In this document: positions 41,701-50,809 of the stretch, piece by piece | Numbering within the stretch: the first letter of the stretch is position 1 | How the letters are laid out: each line of letters begins with the position of its first letter | Assembly: GCF_944387805.1 (NCBI RefSeq) | Contig: NZ_CALXGI010000007.1 | Location: 18,043 to 82,042 of the forward strand | Direction of reading: 5' to 3' | Source: an uncultured Pseudoflavonifractor sp. | Lineage (GTDB): Bacteria; Bacillota; Clostridia; Oscillospirales; Oscillospiraceae | Length of the DNA stretch: 64,000 nt | Program-made: the position numbers and the translations under genes | Notes under the pieces: model-generated | Seen by the model: only the letters and a program-made list of their open reading frames with translations | Database searches by the model: none | Told to the model about the DNA's origin: nothing

Positions 41701-44700
41701 CTGGGAGAAGGCCATCGAAACGAGAAGCACCTATGGGCCGGAAATGTGTCCGCACAGATCCACAAAATGCGGGAGTTGTACGATGCTCTGCCCGAAAAAC
41801 CGAACTGGCTCACCAGGGAGCAGATCGAGGATTACGCCGACCGCATGGCCGCCCGGTATCAGGTGGCTGTCTACCACCACTTTGAGAACGGCTTTGATGA
41901 GCGGTTGGATTATCAGACCCTGGAAGAAGCGGAGCGAGTGGCCCAGGGGTATGTGGACGGCACCATGGAGGATGATGGCTTTCGTTATGACGGTGCTGCT
42001 GTCTATGACCTGAAGGAGGAGCGTTACCTTCGCATTATCGGAGAGTACCCTGACCCGGCAGCACACGCTCAGGTCAGGGAAAACGCTTTGGAGCATCTAG
42101 TCCCGGAGCAGGGACAAGCGGAGCCGCTTCCCGACCTGGAAGCCGAGGTAAAGGCGTGGGAGGCGGAACAGGCCGCAAAAAAACAGGCCGTCATTGATAC
42201 CCTCTCAGACAGGGAGAAAATTATCGTTCAGGCCATGGAAACCGCCGGTTTCCTGTTCACCCTATGGGAAGGAAGATCGGAGATCACATTTTCCGCAGGG
42301 GAATTTGGGTACCCATCAGTCTTTAAGACTTGGGATGAGGCGTATGAGTGGATCAACGAGGCGCAGCTGAAGGATACTCCCGGCCTTCGGGAACAGGTAC
42401 AAGCTATCCTTCACCCGGCCCTGGATGAAAAGGGCCAGCTTTCCCAGGCGGCTCCTGCGGTTCAGCACGAATTGACCAATGAGGAATACGCCCAGGCCAA
42501 CCTGATCCCCGGTGAAACTGAATTTGAGCAGGATGGGCGCAGATACCGGGTACACAGCGTAGATCTTGCCACCAATCAGGTGGAGTTGACCGACCTGACC
42601 TTTTCGCAGTCGGCGGGATTTCCCATCCTGCGAATGGAGTACATCGGCACTATCCGGGCCTACCTGGAAAATCCGGCCCCGCTGGAGCCGCCCAAGGAAC
42701 CCAAAAAATCCCGTACCGCAGCACTTTCCAATGTCCTCTACCCGGAGCAAACAGACCGCCATGACCACCACATCACAGATGATGCCCTTGGGGTTGGGAC
42801 ACCCAGCCAACGCTACCAGAACAACATCGCCGCCATCCGGCTCTTGAAGCAGCTTGAGAGCGAGGAGCGGCTGGCCACACCGGAGGAGCAGGAGGTTCTT
42901 TCCCGGTATGTGGGATGGGGCGGACTGGCGGACTGCTTTGAAGAAACCAACCGCAACTACCTGGAGCTGAAAAACCTGCTTTCCCCGGAGGAATACGAGG
43001 CAGCGAGAGAATCCACCCTGACCGCCTTCTACACGCCCCCGGTGGTCATCCGTTCCATGTATCAGGCCCTGGAGCAGATGGGATTTGAGACAGGAAACGT
43101 GTTGGAGCCGTCCTGCGGCACCGGCAACTTCCTGGGCATGATACCGGAGCGTATGTCTGGCTCCAGGCGCTATGCCGTTGAACTGGACGAGATCAGCGGA
43201 CGGATTGCCCAGCAGCTCTACCAGACCGCCTCTGTAACCATCCAGGGCTACGAAAAGACCAACCTGCCGGACAGCTTCTTTGATGTGGCCATCGGCAACA
43301 TCCCCTTTGGCAACTTCAAGGTGGCCGACCGGCGCTATGACAAGCATAACTTTCTGATCCACGACTACTTCTTTGGCAAGACCCTGGACAAGGTACGCCC
43401 CGGTGGTATCGTGGCCTTCATCACCAGCAAAGGCACCCTGGACAAGGAAAACCCTGCGGTGCGCAAATACATCGCTCAGCGGGCCGACCTGCTGGGTGCC
43501 ATCCGCCTGCCCAATGACACCTTCAAGGGCGCTGCTGGCACGGAGGTCACGTCTGATATTCTGTTCCTGCAAAAGAGAGATTCTCTCATAGATATTGAAC
43601 CCGACTGGGTGCATCTTGGTGTCAATGAAAACGGCCTCAAGATGAACCAGTATTTCATTGACCACCCGGAAATGATTCTGGGTGAGATGCAGGAGGTCAG
43701 CGGCCCCTATGGGCCTGAGACGGCCTGTATCCCCTTCGAGGGCCAGGAACTCTCCGACCTGCTGACTTCTGCCATCGGCAACATTGGCGGCTCCATCCAG
43801 GAGTATGAGCGTGAGGAGGCGGACGAGCTGGAGGAGGATCGCTCCATCCCGGCAGACCCCACCGTGCGCAACTTCTCCTATACTATCGTGGATGGAGAGG
43901 TCTACTACCGAGAAAACAGCCGCATGAATCCGGTGGAGGTGTCCACCACCGCCCTGGGGCGCATCAAAGGCTTGATCGGCCTGCGGGACTGTGTGCGGCA
44001 GCTCATTGAGTACCAGACCGAGGATTACCCGGATTACGTCATCAGCGCCGAGCAGCAGCGGCTGAACGGCCTATATGACACCTTTGTGGAGAGGTATGGC
44101 CGTATCTCCCAGCGGGCCAATAACTCCGCCTTCCACTCGGATAACTCCTATTTCCTCCTGACCTCTCTGGAGGTTACGGACAGCGACGGCAACTTCATCC
44201 GCAAAGCGGATATGTTTACCAAGCGCACCATCAAGCAAAAGGTCAATGTCAGCCGGGTGGACACCGCATCGGAGGCTCTGGCCCTGTCTCTGGCAGAAAA
44301 AGCCTGCATTGACATCCCCTATATGACCAACCTGACCGGAAAAGACGAGGCAACCCTGGTGGAAGAACTTCATGGGGTGATGTTTCAGCTTCCCGACAAG
44401 GTGGATGATGAGGGGAAGCCTATCTATGTGACAGCGGACGAATACCTTTCCGGCAATGTCCGGCAGAAGCTGCGGCAGGCGGAGGAGGCTGCGGAAGCCG
44501 ACAGCCGGTTCCGTGTCAATGCCAAGGCCCTGAAAGCCGTGCAGCCGGTGGATCTTACCGCCAGTGAGATCTCCGTGCGCCTTGGTGCCACCTGGCTCCC
44601 GCCGGAAGATGTAGCACGGTTCATGTTTGAGCTGTTCGACACCCCCAACTATGCCCGCTTCAACATCAAGGTGCATTACTTCAAGATGACCGGCAACTGG

Positions 44701-47541
44701 AACATCGAGGGTAAAAGCTACGACCGCTCCAGTATCAAGGCCAACAACACCTACGGCACCAACCGCATCAGCGGCTACAAGATCGTCGAGGAAACCCTCA
44801 ATCTGAAAGATGTGCGGATCTTCGACTATGTGGAGGACGCTGATGGCCATAAGACGGCGGTGCTCAATAAAAAGGAAACCGCCATCGCTCAGTCCAAGCA
44901 GCAGCTGATTAAACAAGCCTTTGCCGATTGGATCTGGAAAGACCCGGAGCGCCGGGAACGGCTCTGCAAGCTCTACAATGAAACCTTTAACTCCATCCGG
45001 CCCCGTGAGTACGATGGCAGTCACCTGAACTTTGTGGGTATCAACCCCGAAATCACCCTGCGGCGGCACCAAGTGAACGCCATCGCCCACATTCTCTACG
45101 GTGGGAATACCTTGTTGGCACACGTAGTGGGGGCTGGAAAAACGTTTGAAATTGTTGCCGCCGCACAGGAGAGCAAGCGGCTAGGGCTGTGCAGCAAATC
45201 TCTCATTGCCGTCCCCAACCATCTGACTGAGCAGTGGGCCGCTGAATATCTCCAGCTCTACCCTTCTGCCAACATTCTCGTGGCCACAAAAAAGGACTTT
45301 GAGCCGAAAAACCGCAAGAAGTTTTGCGGGCGCATTGCCACCGGCGACTACGACGCCATCATCATCGGGCACTCCCAGCTGGAGAAAATCCCTATGTCGC
45401 TGGAGCGGCAGCGGGCTATCCTGGAGGAGCAGCTGAGGGAGGTTTTAGACGGCATCAGTGACCTGAAGCGGAGCAACGGGGACAACTTCTCCATCAAGCA
45501 GATGGAACGCACCAAAAAGGGCTTGAAGGCCAAGCTGGATAAGCTCAACGACCAGAGCCGCAAAGATGACATCGTGACCTTTGAGGAGCTGGGTGTGGAC
45601 AGGCTTTTCATCGACGAGGCACATAATTACAAAAATTTGGCCGCTTACACGAAAATGCGTAATGTGGGCGGCATCAGCCAGACGGAAGCACAGAAGTCCA
45701 GCGACCTCTACATGAAGTGCCGCTACCTGGATGAGCTGACCGGGGGCCGTGGCGTGGTCTTTGCCACCGGCACCCCTATCTCCAACTCCATGGTGGAGAT
45801 GTATACCATGCAGAAATACCTCCAGCACGATACCCTGCAAGGGAATGATCTTCTGCATTTTGATTCCTGGGCCTCCACCTTTGGCGAGACAGTGACCGCC
45901 ATAGAGTTGGCCCCGGAGGGCACCGGCTACCGGGCCAAGACCCGGTTTGCCAAGTTCTACAATTTGCCGGAATTGATGAGTATGTTCAAAGAAATCGCAG
46001 ATATTCAAACGGCTGATATGCTCAATCTCCCCGTGCCCAAGGCCAACTACCACCATGTGGTGCTGAAACCCTCCGAACATCAAAAGGAGATGGTGGCAGA
46101 CCTCAGTGAGCGGGCCGAGCGTGTCCGCAATAAGATGGTGGACAGCAGCCAGGACAATATGCTCATGATTACCAACGATGGCCGTAAACTGGCGCTGGAT
46201 CAGCGGCTGGTTAATCCGCTGCTGCCGGACAGCGATACTGGCAAGGTCAGCGCCTGCGCCGACAACATCTATGAGATCTGGCAGCGCACCGCTGCTTGGA
46301 AGTCCACCCAGCTTGCCTTCTGTGACCTCTCCACTCCCAAAAACGACGGCAGCTTCAACGTGTACGATGATCTGCGAGACAAACTGATTGCCAAAGGTAT
46401 CCCCGCCGAGGAAATCGCCTATATCCATAATGCCAACACCGAGCAGCAGAAAAAGGAGCTGTTCGGCAAGGTATGTAATGGAGAAGTCCGGGTGCTGCTG
46501 GGCAGTACCGCAAAGATGGGGGCCGGAACCAATGTTCAGAAAAAGCTGGTGGCCTTGCACCACCTGGATTGTCCCTGGCGTCCGGCTGACCTCCAGCAGC
46601 GGGAAGGCCGCATCGTCCGCCAGGGCAACGAGAACAAGGAGGTTGAAATCTACACCTATGTGACGGAGAACACCTTTGACAGCTATCTCTACCAGCTGGT
46701 AGAGAGCAAGCAGAAGTTCATCGGCCAGATCATGACCAGCAAATCCCCTGTCCGCTCTGCCGATGACATTGATGAAACGGCCCTCAGCTATGCGGAGATC
46801 AAGGCCCTGTGTACCGGCAACCCCTATATCAAGGAGAAGATGGATCTGGACATTGACGTAGGGCGTCTGAAGCTGCTGAAAGCCAACCACCTCAGTCAGA
46901 AATACAGTCTGGAGGATCAGATCCTAAAGAGCTTTCCCAAGAGCATTGCCAGTTTGGAACAGCAGATCGCCGGTTATAAAAAAGATATGGCACACTTGGC
47001 CGTGGAAACAAAGCCCAGCCCCGACGGGTTCTCGCCCATGGTGCTTCACGGAACGGAATATACCGAGAAAAAGGGTGCTGGCACAGCAATTCTGGAGGCG
47101 TGTAAAGCCATGACCAGCCCGGAGGCCGTTGTCATCGGTGCCTACCGTGGTTTTACCATGGAGCTGTCCTTTGACACCTTCCGGCGGGAATACCAGCTTG
47201 CCTTGTGCCATGAGCTGCGCCACACGGTCACCTTGGGCACAGATACATACGGCAACCTCCAGCGCATCGACAACGCCCTGGAGGGCCTGGAGAGCCGTCT
47301 GAAGGACTTTGAGCAGGCCCTGGAGGATACCAAGGCCCAGCTGGAAACCGCCAAGGTGGAGGTGCAGAAGCCCTTTGCCCAGGAGGAGGAACTGGCCACC
47401 AAGTCCGCCCGTCTGGAGGAGCTGAACGCCCTGCTGAATATGGATCAGCGGGACAACGAAATGACCGAGCCATCGGCTGAGGAAATGGAAGAACAAAATG
47501 AACGGAACGCCCTTCGCCGCAGCCGTGGGGTGGAGCGTTAG
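38797..47541 (+). CDS. Giant N6-adenine methylase / SNF2-DEAD-type helicase
   Basis: This 2,914-residue protein is the largest of the element. After an N-terminal region (DQLLIHVQRPDATACATIEF) comes a low-complexity linker (about 280-405) that overlaps tnpV. A MutS-domain-I-like segment follows (about 770-870, VVLFQVGDFYELYGEDA). An N6-adenine methylase core has LEPSCGTGNFLG near residue 1435 and NIPFG as catalytic motif IV. A helicase part has Walker A HVVGAGKTFE near 2111, FIDEAHNYKNL near 2272 and motif VI QREGRIVRQGN near 2601. Such proteins are a hallmark of Tn1549/CTn elements and may protect or process element DNA. GGAGG precedes the ATG. It ends in Val-Glu-Arg. Confidence 0.92.
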   Translation: MASKLQIVTEFSQKKTLELASVRGNWQRYLKTAARIYKYPFRDQLLIHVQRPDATACATIEFWNSRMDRWVNRGSRGIALLDDSGHKTRLKYVFNVSDTHPGRHRPQEPQLWQMEPAYEEAVLESISNSFEVEREPGVSFVEQICSMSQAIAEDNLTDYLEELRNTREDSFLEDLDDLNLSVRLKTLLANSLAYTVLTRCGYDADRYFDETDFEFIHDFSTYETVSVLGNASNSISKMVLLEIGRTIQQQERTAKFAKQRNPVYDRATEEQPRAARKENEIYDRGTDLHTDRGVPVSRPDLAGDGGSPDGQVRDATQDVPEGEQGDAVRPAAAGGQAGRAPDGHRPEGHRDGRAADERAGTAEPGGRGDEGHQSDGVGTGHEQLQGIGGGSGTPAADLQLIPPAEQVHNAPTEAENVLPTSSAFFVGQQAVDQFLRYGGNTDQLRMRVIHLFQMDIPLPLMITRLQALYHGGNGITTEHGPMAAWYDEDGIHLANGDRARYEANAQVIPWESVAQRIGELLEAGQFASNVELLEADGYERSLLAESLIYLYRDLNREDHPNDFLPCLTDGAKWLDFPKDQPRLSDLLADPDFRKTLLNEYRTFLAAYQEDRSIMRFHYHDFRGVLNRLEELDLPRKTFSTTLTELPAIMPFITEDEIDEALSGGSHFEGGPKRIYGFFQEPHDTKEKADFLRKEYGTGSNSHALSRSGYSHEDYDSKGIRFTKRNCPEINLSWVKVAHRIENLVRKDRYLSPEAMAEYEDELVSQKVPEGQEPTPMQYNAVKERYPDHVVLFQVGDFYELYGEDAKALAPELGLTLTTRPVPGVGRVEMCGLPAHRLEHYTNRMRRNHDVLVSSLPAGATERRETVMERFSGPRRYQIPLGSTVYIGTKPYEMQSLGETTVTLYDPEFPLFTQEFPRADFDRKLEENPLNEQYFLPDMPQEQAQPTDTRDYSGNYRLLDRLRTDCEYFLGEGHRNEKHLWAGNVSAQIHKMRELYDALPEKPNWLTREQIEDYADRMAARYQVAVYHHFENGFDERLDYQTLEEAERVAQGYVDGTMEDDGFRYDGAAVYDLKEERYLRIIGEYPDPAAHAQVRENALEHLVPEQGQAEPLPDLEAEVKAWEAEQAAKKQAVIDTLSDREKIIVQAMETAGFLFTLWEGRSEITFSAGEFGYPSVFKTWDEAYEWINEAQLKDTPGLREQVQAILHPALDEKGQLSQAAPAVQHELTNEEYAQANLIPGETEFEQDGRRYRVHSVDLATNQVELTDLTFSQSAGFPILRMEYIGTIRAYLENPAPLEPPKEPKKSRTAALSNVLYPEQTDRHDHHITDDALGVGTPSQRYQNNIAAIRLLKQLESEERLATPEEQEVLSRYVGWGGLADCFEETNRNYLELKNLLSPEEYEAARESTLTAFYTPPVVIRSMYQALEQMGFETGNVLEPSCGTGNFLGMIPERMSGSRRYAVELDEISGRIAQQLYQTASVTIQGYEKTNLPDSFFDVAIGNIPFGNFKVADRRYDKHNFLIHDYFFGKTLDKVRPGGIVAFITSKGTLDKENPAVRKYIAQRADLLGAIRLPNDTFKGAAGTEVTSDILFLQKRDSLIDIEPDWVHLGVNENGLKMNQYFIDHPEMILGEMQEVSGPYGPETACIPFEGQELSDLLTSAIGNIGGSIQEYEREEADELEEDRSIPADPTVRNFSYTIVDGEVYYRENSRMNPVEVSTTALGRIKGLIGLRDCVRQLIEYQTEDYPDYVISAEQQRLNGLYDTFVERYGRISQRANNSAFHSDNSYFLLTSLEVTDSDGNFIRKADMFTKRTIKQKVNVSRVDTASEALALSLAEKACIDIPYMTNLTGKDEATLVEELHGVMFQLPDKVDDEGKPIYVTADEYLSGNVRQKLRQAEEAAEADSRFRVNAKALKAVQPVDLTASEISVRLGATWLPPEDVARFMFELFDTPNYARFNIKVHYFKMTGNWNIEGKSYDRSSIKANNTYGTNRISGYKIVEETLNLKDVRIFDYVEDADGHKTAVLNKKETAIAQSKQQLIKQAFADWIWKDPERRERLCKLYNETFNSIRPREYDGSHLNFVGINPEITLRRHQVNAIAHILYGGNTLLAHVVGAGKTFEIVAAAQESKRLGLCSKSLIAVPNHLTEQWAAEYLQLYPSANILVATKKDFEPKNRKKFCGRIATGDYDAIIIGHSQLEKIPMSLERQRAILEEQLREVLDGISDLKRSNGDNFSIKQMERTKKGLKAKLDKLNDQSRKDDIVTFEELGVDRLFIDEAHNYKNLAAYTKMRNVGGISQTEAQKSSDLYMKCRYLDELTGGRGVVFATGTPISNSMVEMYTMQKYLQHDTLQGNDLLHFDSWASTFGETVTAIELAPEGTGYRAKTRFAKFYNLPELMSMFKEIADIQTADMLNLPVPKANYHHVVLKPSEHQKEMVADLSERAERVRNKMVDSSQDNMLMITNDGRKLALDQRLVNPLLPDSDTGKVSACADNIYEIWQRTAAWKSTQLAFCDLSTPKNDGSFNVYDDLRDKLIAKGIPAEEIAYIHNANTEQQKKELFGKVCNGEVRVLLGSTAKMGAGTNVQKKLVALHHLDCPWRPADLQQREGRIVRQGNENKEVEIYTYVTENTFDSYLYQLVESKQKFIGQIMTSKSPVRSADDIDETALSYAEIKALCTGNPYIKEKMDLDIDVGRLKLLKANHLSQKYSLEDQILKSFPKSIASLEQQIAGYKKDMAHLAVETKPSPDGFSPMVLHGTEYTEKKGAGTAILEACKAMTSPEAVVIGAYRGFTMELSFDTFRREYQLALCHELRHTVTLGTDTYGNLQRIDNALEGLESRLKDFEQALEDTKAQLETAKVEVQKPFAQEEELATKSARLEELNALLNMDQRDNEMTEPSAEEMEEQNERNALRRSRGVER
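39641..39997 (+). CDS. tnpV: TnpV family protein, encoded out of frame inside the helicase gene
   Basis: A second frame (+1 relative to the helicase) encodes a 118-residue TnpV protein: YTQIGEYLYPDLTLPETEE, GKYGMLHKTYLKENK, LLLAGKLDGHLMDID and QMAWVQAMNNF, ending LRQLIYS. TnpV was first named in Tn4451; its function is unknown. AAAGGAG lies at 39624-39630, with ATG at 39632 and 39641; 39641 gives better spacing. In the helicase frame the same DNA gives a Gly/Asp/Pro/Arg-rich linker with few hydrophobic residues, so tnpV is the structured product here. Both frames are open throughout. Confidence 0.85.
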   Translation: MTEELTYTQIGEYLYPDLTLPETEEAPMGKYGMLHKTYLKENKAMLYDRLLLAGKLDGHLMDIDRRATEMVEQLTRELAQQNRVDEEMKATNQMAWVQAMNNFKASAEEVVLRQLIYS

Positions 47542-47594
47542 ATGTGAGCGGCACCCAGTAACATGGGTGCCGCTGATCGGAAGGAGATTTGAAT

Positions 47595-48158
47595 ATGGAT
47601 GACAGCAGATACGCCATGACCTTGGATGAGGTTTCCGGTGAGATCATCGCTATCCAGCAAAGAGGAGTCCCCTGTGGTTTAACCCAGTCTCGTATTGAGG
47701 AAGGTTATCTCTTACAGGATGGGACGACCCTGCTGGAGAGCGAAAAGGATGAGAACGGGTTCTACATCGGTGGGGCCGGAATGGACGGAATGTATCTCAG
47801 AACGCCCCAGCGGTATGAGCCGGTTCGGAACGACAGCGGCAAGATAACTGCATTCCGGCTTATGAGCAGCTATCTCGCCCGATTTAACAGCCAGGAACTG
47901 GAGGCCATCTTCCAGTATGGCCTGAACACGAAGGAGAATTTGCTTCACGACCTGGAGACTGTGGTGCAGGCAGTCAAACAGCCGGAAATCCGTGCGGCCT
48001 TCTCCGGCGCACGGGACAAACTGGAACCCATTCCCCCGGAGGACTGCCGCCGTTTGATGGCGGACATCCGAGCCGCCTACAAGGGCAGGCATGAGCAGTC
48101 CATCCGGCAAAGGCAGCGGGCCGCTGATAAGTCCAGGAGAACGGATATGGAACGATAA
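47595..48158 (+). CDS. Conserved element protein of unknown function
   Basis: The 187-residue soluble protein has an N-terminal beta-rich half (GYLLQDGTTLLESEKDE, GAGMDGMYLRTPQRYEPV) and a charged helical C-terminal half (IRQRQRAADKSRRTDMER). I recognise no domain. AAGGAG stands before the ATG at 47595. It ends in Met-Glu-Arg, 13 bp before the next start. Confidence 0.62.
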   Translation: MDDSRYAMTLDEVSGEIIAIQQRGVPCGLTQSRIEEGYLLQDGTTLLESEKDENGFYIGGAGMDGMYLRTPQRYEPVRNDSGKITAFRLMSSYLARFNSQELEAIFQYGLNTKENLLHDLETVVQAVKQPEIRAAFSGARDKLEPIPPEDCRRLMADIRAAYKGRHEQSIRQRQRAADKSRRTDMER

Positions 48159-48171
48159 AGAAGGTGATTTT

Positions 48172-49209
48172 ATGAACGAATCGCAAATCAACCTGGATCT
48201 GTATCACAAAATGCGGGAGGAGCAGGACGAGTACCGCAGTTGGCTGTTATCTCAGACGCCCAAAGAGATTCTGGCCCATGCCAGCGAGTACAGCACCCGT
48301 GAGGACATCCTGGCGACTATGTGCGAAGGTCATTTGCCGCCCATGTTGGCCAAAGCACTTTTGAACGCAGAACAGCCCCTTGCCAGTGTCTGCGCCCAGT
48401 GGGACAAAAACGATCATGGAATTTATGAAGAGTTGATGGAGGCCATCCAAAGCTGTGCGGAAAAGGAACTCAGGCAATCTCCTAAATTTATGGAAATCAG
48501 CATTTACCAAATTGATCTTGATAAAGACCATAACCAAATTGCATTCCGTTCTTCGGATGAACTTAGCAGGTTCCAGGGCAGTGACCGTGTAGAGAGCGGC
48601 ATCTACAACCGTGTCTTTCAGGGCATTGTGGACTGTCCCTCTCTGGAAGGCGTTTACTATATGTTCAACGTCAACCACCCGGACAGCTATACAGGGCGCT
48701 CCTTATCTGTGTCGGATGTTGTTCAAGTCATTCATTCTCCATCGGTAAAGCCTGGGTTCTATTTCTGTGAGAGCTTTGGATATAAAAAAATCGACTTTGA
48801 ACCAGAGAAAACACGGGACATGACCCATGCAATTCATGTCCTGCTTTTGGAGCCTGGGAAGGTGGCTAAACCGGCTTTGGTCAACAACACCCTGGAAGAT
48901 ATGCAGCGGTTGGTTGGAGGCCACATCGAGGCGCTTTCCTTGCCGCGTGGTGGTCAGCTCATTTGCAATGAGGACGGCAAATTCCTCACGCTTCCCCAAA
49001 ACCGTGCCCTTAAAGATGAAGCGGGAAAAGTGGTGGATGTGCTGGTTGGAACTTGCTTTATCTGCGGCGCAAAAGATGGTGAATTTATCAGCCTGACCCC
49101 TGACCAGATGAAACAGTTTAAAAAGGAATTTCAGTATCCACAGAAGTTCGTGCGGCGCAACAATGAGATCGTGGCAAAGGACATCAAGCCCCACGAAATG
49201 GAACGGTAG
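48172..49209 (+). CDS. DUF3848 - YodL - DUF3846 multidomain element protein
   Basis: This 345-residue protein combines three domains often seen in conjugative-element accessory proteins. An N-terminal DUF3848-like domain (LYHKMREEQDEYRSWLLSQ to NAEQPLASVCAQW) is followed by a YodL domain (HPDSYTGRSLSVSDVVQV and GFYFCESFGYKKIDF) and a C-terminal DUF3846-like domain (LVGGHIEALSLPRGGQLICN, LPQNRAL). None has an established activity. GAAGGTG precedes ATG 48172. It ends in Met-Glu-Arg. Confidence 0.8.
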   Translation: MNESQINLDLYHKMREEQDEYRSWLLSQTPKEILAHASEYSTREDILATMCEGHLPPMLAKALLNAEQPLASVCAQWDKNDHGIYEELMEAIQSCAEKELRQSPKFMEISIYQIDLDKDHNQIAFRSSDELSRFQGSDRVESGIYNRVFQGIVDCPSLEGVYYMFNVNHPDSYTGRSLSVSDVVQVIHSPSVKPGFYFCESFGYKKIDFEPEKTRDMTHAIHVLLLEPGKVAKPALVNNTLEDMQRLVGGHIEALSLPRGGQLICNEDGKFLTLPQNRALKDEAGKVVDVLVGTCFICGAKDGEFISLTPDQMKQFKKEFQYPQKFVRRNNEIVAKDIKPHEMER

Positions 49210-49220
49210 GTGAAGTCAAA

Positions 49221-49628
49221 ATGGGCTATCAGGAGAGTTTATTTTATATCAAGCCGCAGCGCCATTTTGACAAAATGGTGCGTGCTTATGAGAAAGCGGA
49301 GTATGCCGGATATTACGAAGTCGCCGGTGCGAAACCTCGCTCCGTGATCGTACTGAAACAGCCCGCTGGAGAACTTCCTGCGGGCACCAGACTTCTGTGG
49401 GTATGCGGTGATCGGAGCTTTCATTCGCCCTCCGGCGTGTTCGGCGGGCAGTTTCATACCGGCGGCAAAATTGAGGTAATTCCGGTGGAGAAATTGTTTG
49501 ACGGCCCGGAAGATCCCCGGCTTTCCAACATTGATTTGGATTCCCCTCAAACCACGGAAAATGACTATTTGAAGCGGTACAGCGCAGACCATTATGCTTA
49601 TCGGATCAAGTATGATCGGGAGCGTTAA
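49221..49628 (+). CDS. Small conserved element protein
   Basis: This 135-residue soluble protein opens SLFYIKPQRHFDKMVRAYEK. It has no signal peptide, membrane segment or recognisable domain. It starts 11 bp after the previous stop with only a weak AGGTGAAG upstream, and ends in Arg-Glu-Arg. The function is unknown. Confidence 0.6.
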   Translation: MGYQESLFYIKPQRHFDKMVRAYEKAEYAGYYEVAGAKPRSVIVLKQPAGELPAGTRLLWVCGDRSFHSPSGVFGGQFHTGGKIEVIPVEKLFDGPEDPRLSNIDLDSPQTTENDYLKRYSADHYAYRIKYDRER

Positions 49629-49680
49629 ATGGACGCCCCATTTTTTCCAAAAATCAATCTGAAATCAGGAGGTGAGCAGA

Positions 49681-50643
49681 TTGCCGTACTACACAAAAGA
49701 ACAAATCCAGCAGGCTCGGCAAGTGGATTTGCTGACGTACTTACAAAGTCATAACCCCGGAGAGTTAGTTCATGTGAGTGGTGGAACTTACTGCACCAAA
49801 AGCCATGACTCGCTGAAAATCTCCAACGGAAAATGGTGCTGGTGGAGCCGCAATATCGGAGGCTCTACCGCCCTGGATTATCTGGTCAAAGTGTGTGGCT
49901 ACAAACTGCCGGAGGCGGTTGGAATGATCCTCGGTGAGCAGCCCGCACTTCCTTCACGGCCTGTATCAAAGCCGCCTCCCAAGTCCCATCTTGACTTCCA
50001 ACTGCCGGAACGAAATCCCGATACCAGACGAGTATTCGCTTATTTGTGCGCCAGGGGAATTGACGCCGAGATTATCAATCACTGCATCAAGTCGGGCCAA
50101 CTTTACGAGGACGCCAAACGGCATAACTGCGTGTTTGTGGGCTTTGAAAATGGCACAGCCAAATATGCCTCTTTGCGAGGTACATTGTCTCACTCAACCT
50201 TTGTTGGTGAGGTGGCCGGAAGTGACAAGCGGTATTCATTCTGTATGCCGCTGCAAGCCAACAACCGGGAAAGTGTGTGCGTTTTTGAAAGCGCCATTGA
50301 CGCTCTCTCCTATCTGAGTATCCTCAAGCGAAAGGGGCAGAACTGGAGAAGCGCCAACTGTCTTTCTCTCTCAGGAATTTATCGCCCCAAGGCCGACACA
50401 GAGCTAAAGCTACCGCTGGCTTTGGAAACCTATCTCCGGCATAATCCGGGTATCAAAAGAATCATTTTGTGCCTGGACAACGACGAGCGTGGCCGGGAAA
50501 CTGCGCAGGCACTTCAACAATGCTTACAGGGGTATCAGGTGCTGGATAATCCACCGCCCAAAGGAAAGGATTACAACGACTATTTGCAGATTCAGAGAGG
50601 AATCGCAGGCCGGGTGAAAACCCGTGGGGGAGAGGAACGGTAA
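49681..50643 (+). CDS. DUF3991 and Toprim domain protein (primase-like)
   Basis: The 320-residue protein starts with a primase zinc-finger/DUF3991-like region (YTKEQIQQARQVDLLTYLQS, GTYCTKSHDSLKI, GGSTALDYLVKV). The C-terminal Toprim domain has VFESAIDALSYL for the catalytic Glu and LCLDNDERGRETA for the DxD pair. This suggests nucleic-acid strand synthesis or processing, perhaps priming the transferred strand. The start is TTG at 49681, since the in-frame GTG at 49672 lies inside the AGGAGGTGAG ribosome site. It ends in Glu-Glu-Arg. Confidence 0.88.
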   Translation: MPYYTKEQIQQARQVDLLTYLQSHNPGELVHVSGGTYCTKSHDSLKISNGKWCWWSRNIGGSTALDYLVKVCGYKLPEAVGMILGEQPALPSRPVSKPPPKSHLDFQLPERNPDTRRVFAYLCARGIDAEIINHCIKSGQLYEDAKRHNCVFVGFENGTAKYASLRGTLSHSTFVGEVAGSDKRYSFCMPLQANNRESVCVFESAIDALSYLSILKRKGQNWRSANCLSLSGIYRPKADTELKLPLALETYLRHNPGIKRIILCLDNDERGRETAQALQQCLQGYQVLDNPPPKGKDYNDYLQIQRGIAGRVKTRGGEER

Positions 50644-50809
50644 TTTTTTTCGGAAAGGTGAACTTGGGGAACAGGCGGCTTGCCGCCTGTTCCTGCAAGC
50701 ATAGCATTTTGGTATCAAAATGCGCTTGTTAGGGGGCTTCCCCCTAATACCCCCGTTGAATGCAGCATCAATCCGTGACTTGCTGCGGGACGCATGGGAA
50801 AGGAGCATA
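50644..50809 (+). other. oriT: Hairpin cluster before the mobilisation genes, candidate oriT
   Basis: Three inverted repeats follow each other: a perfect 12-bp arm palindrome GGAACAGGCGGC (50668-50679 with 50682-50693), GCATTTTG/CAAAATGC (50704-50711 with 50716-50723) and AGGGGG/CCCCCT (50731-50736 with 50740-50745). They lie immediately upstream of the MobC and relaxase genes, where origins of transfer are usually found. No nick site can be named from sequence alone. Confidence 0.55.
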
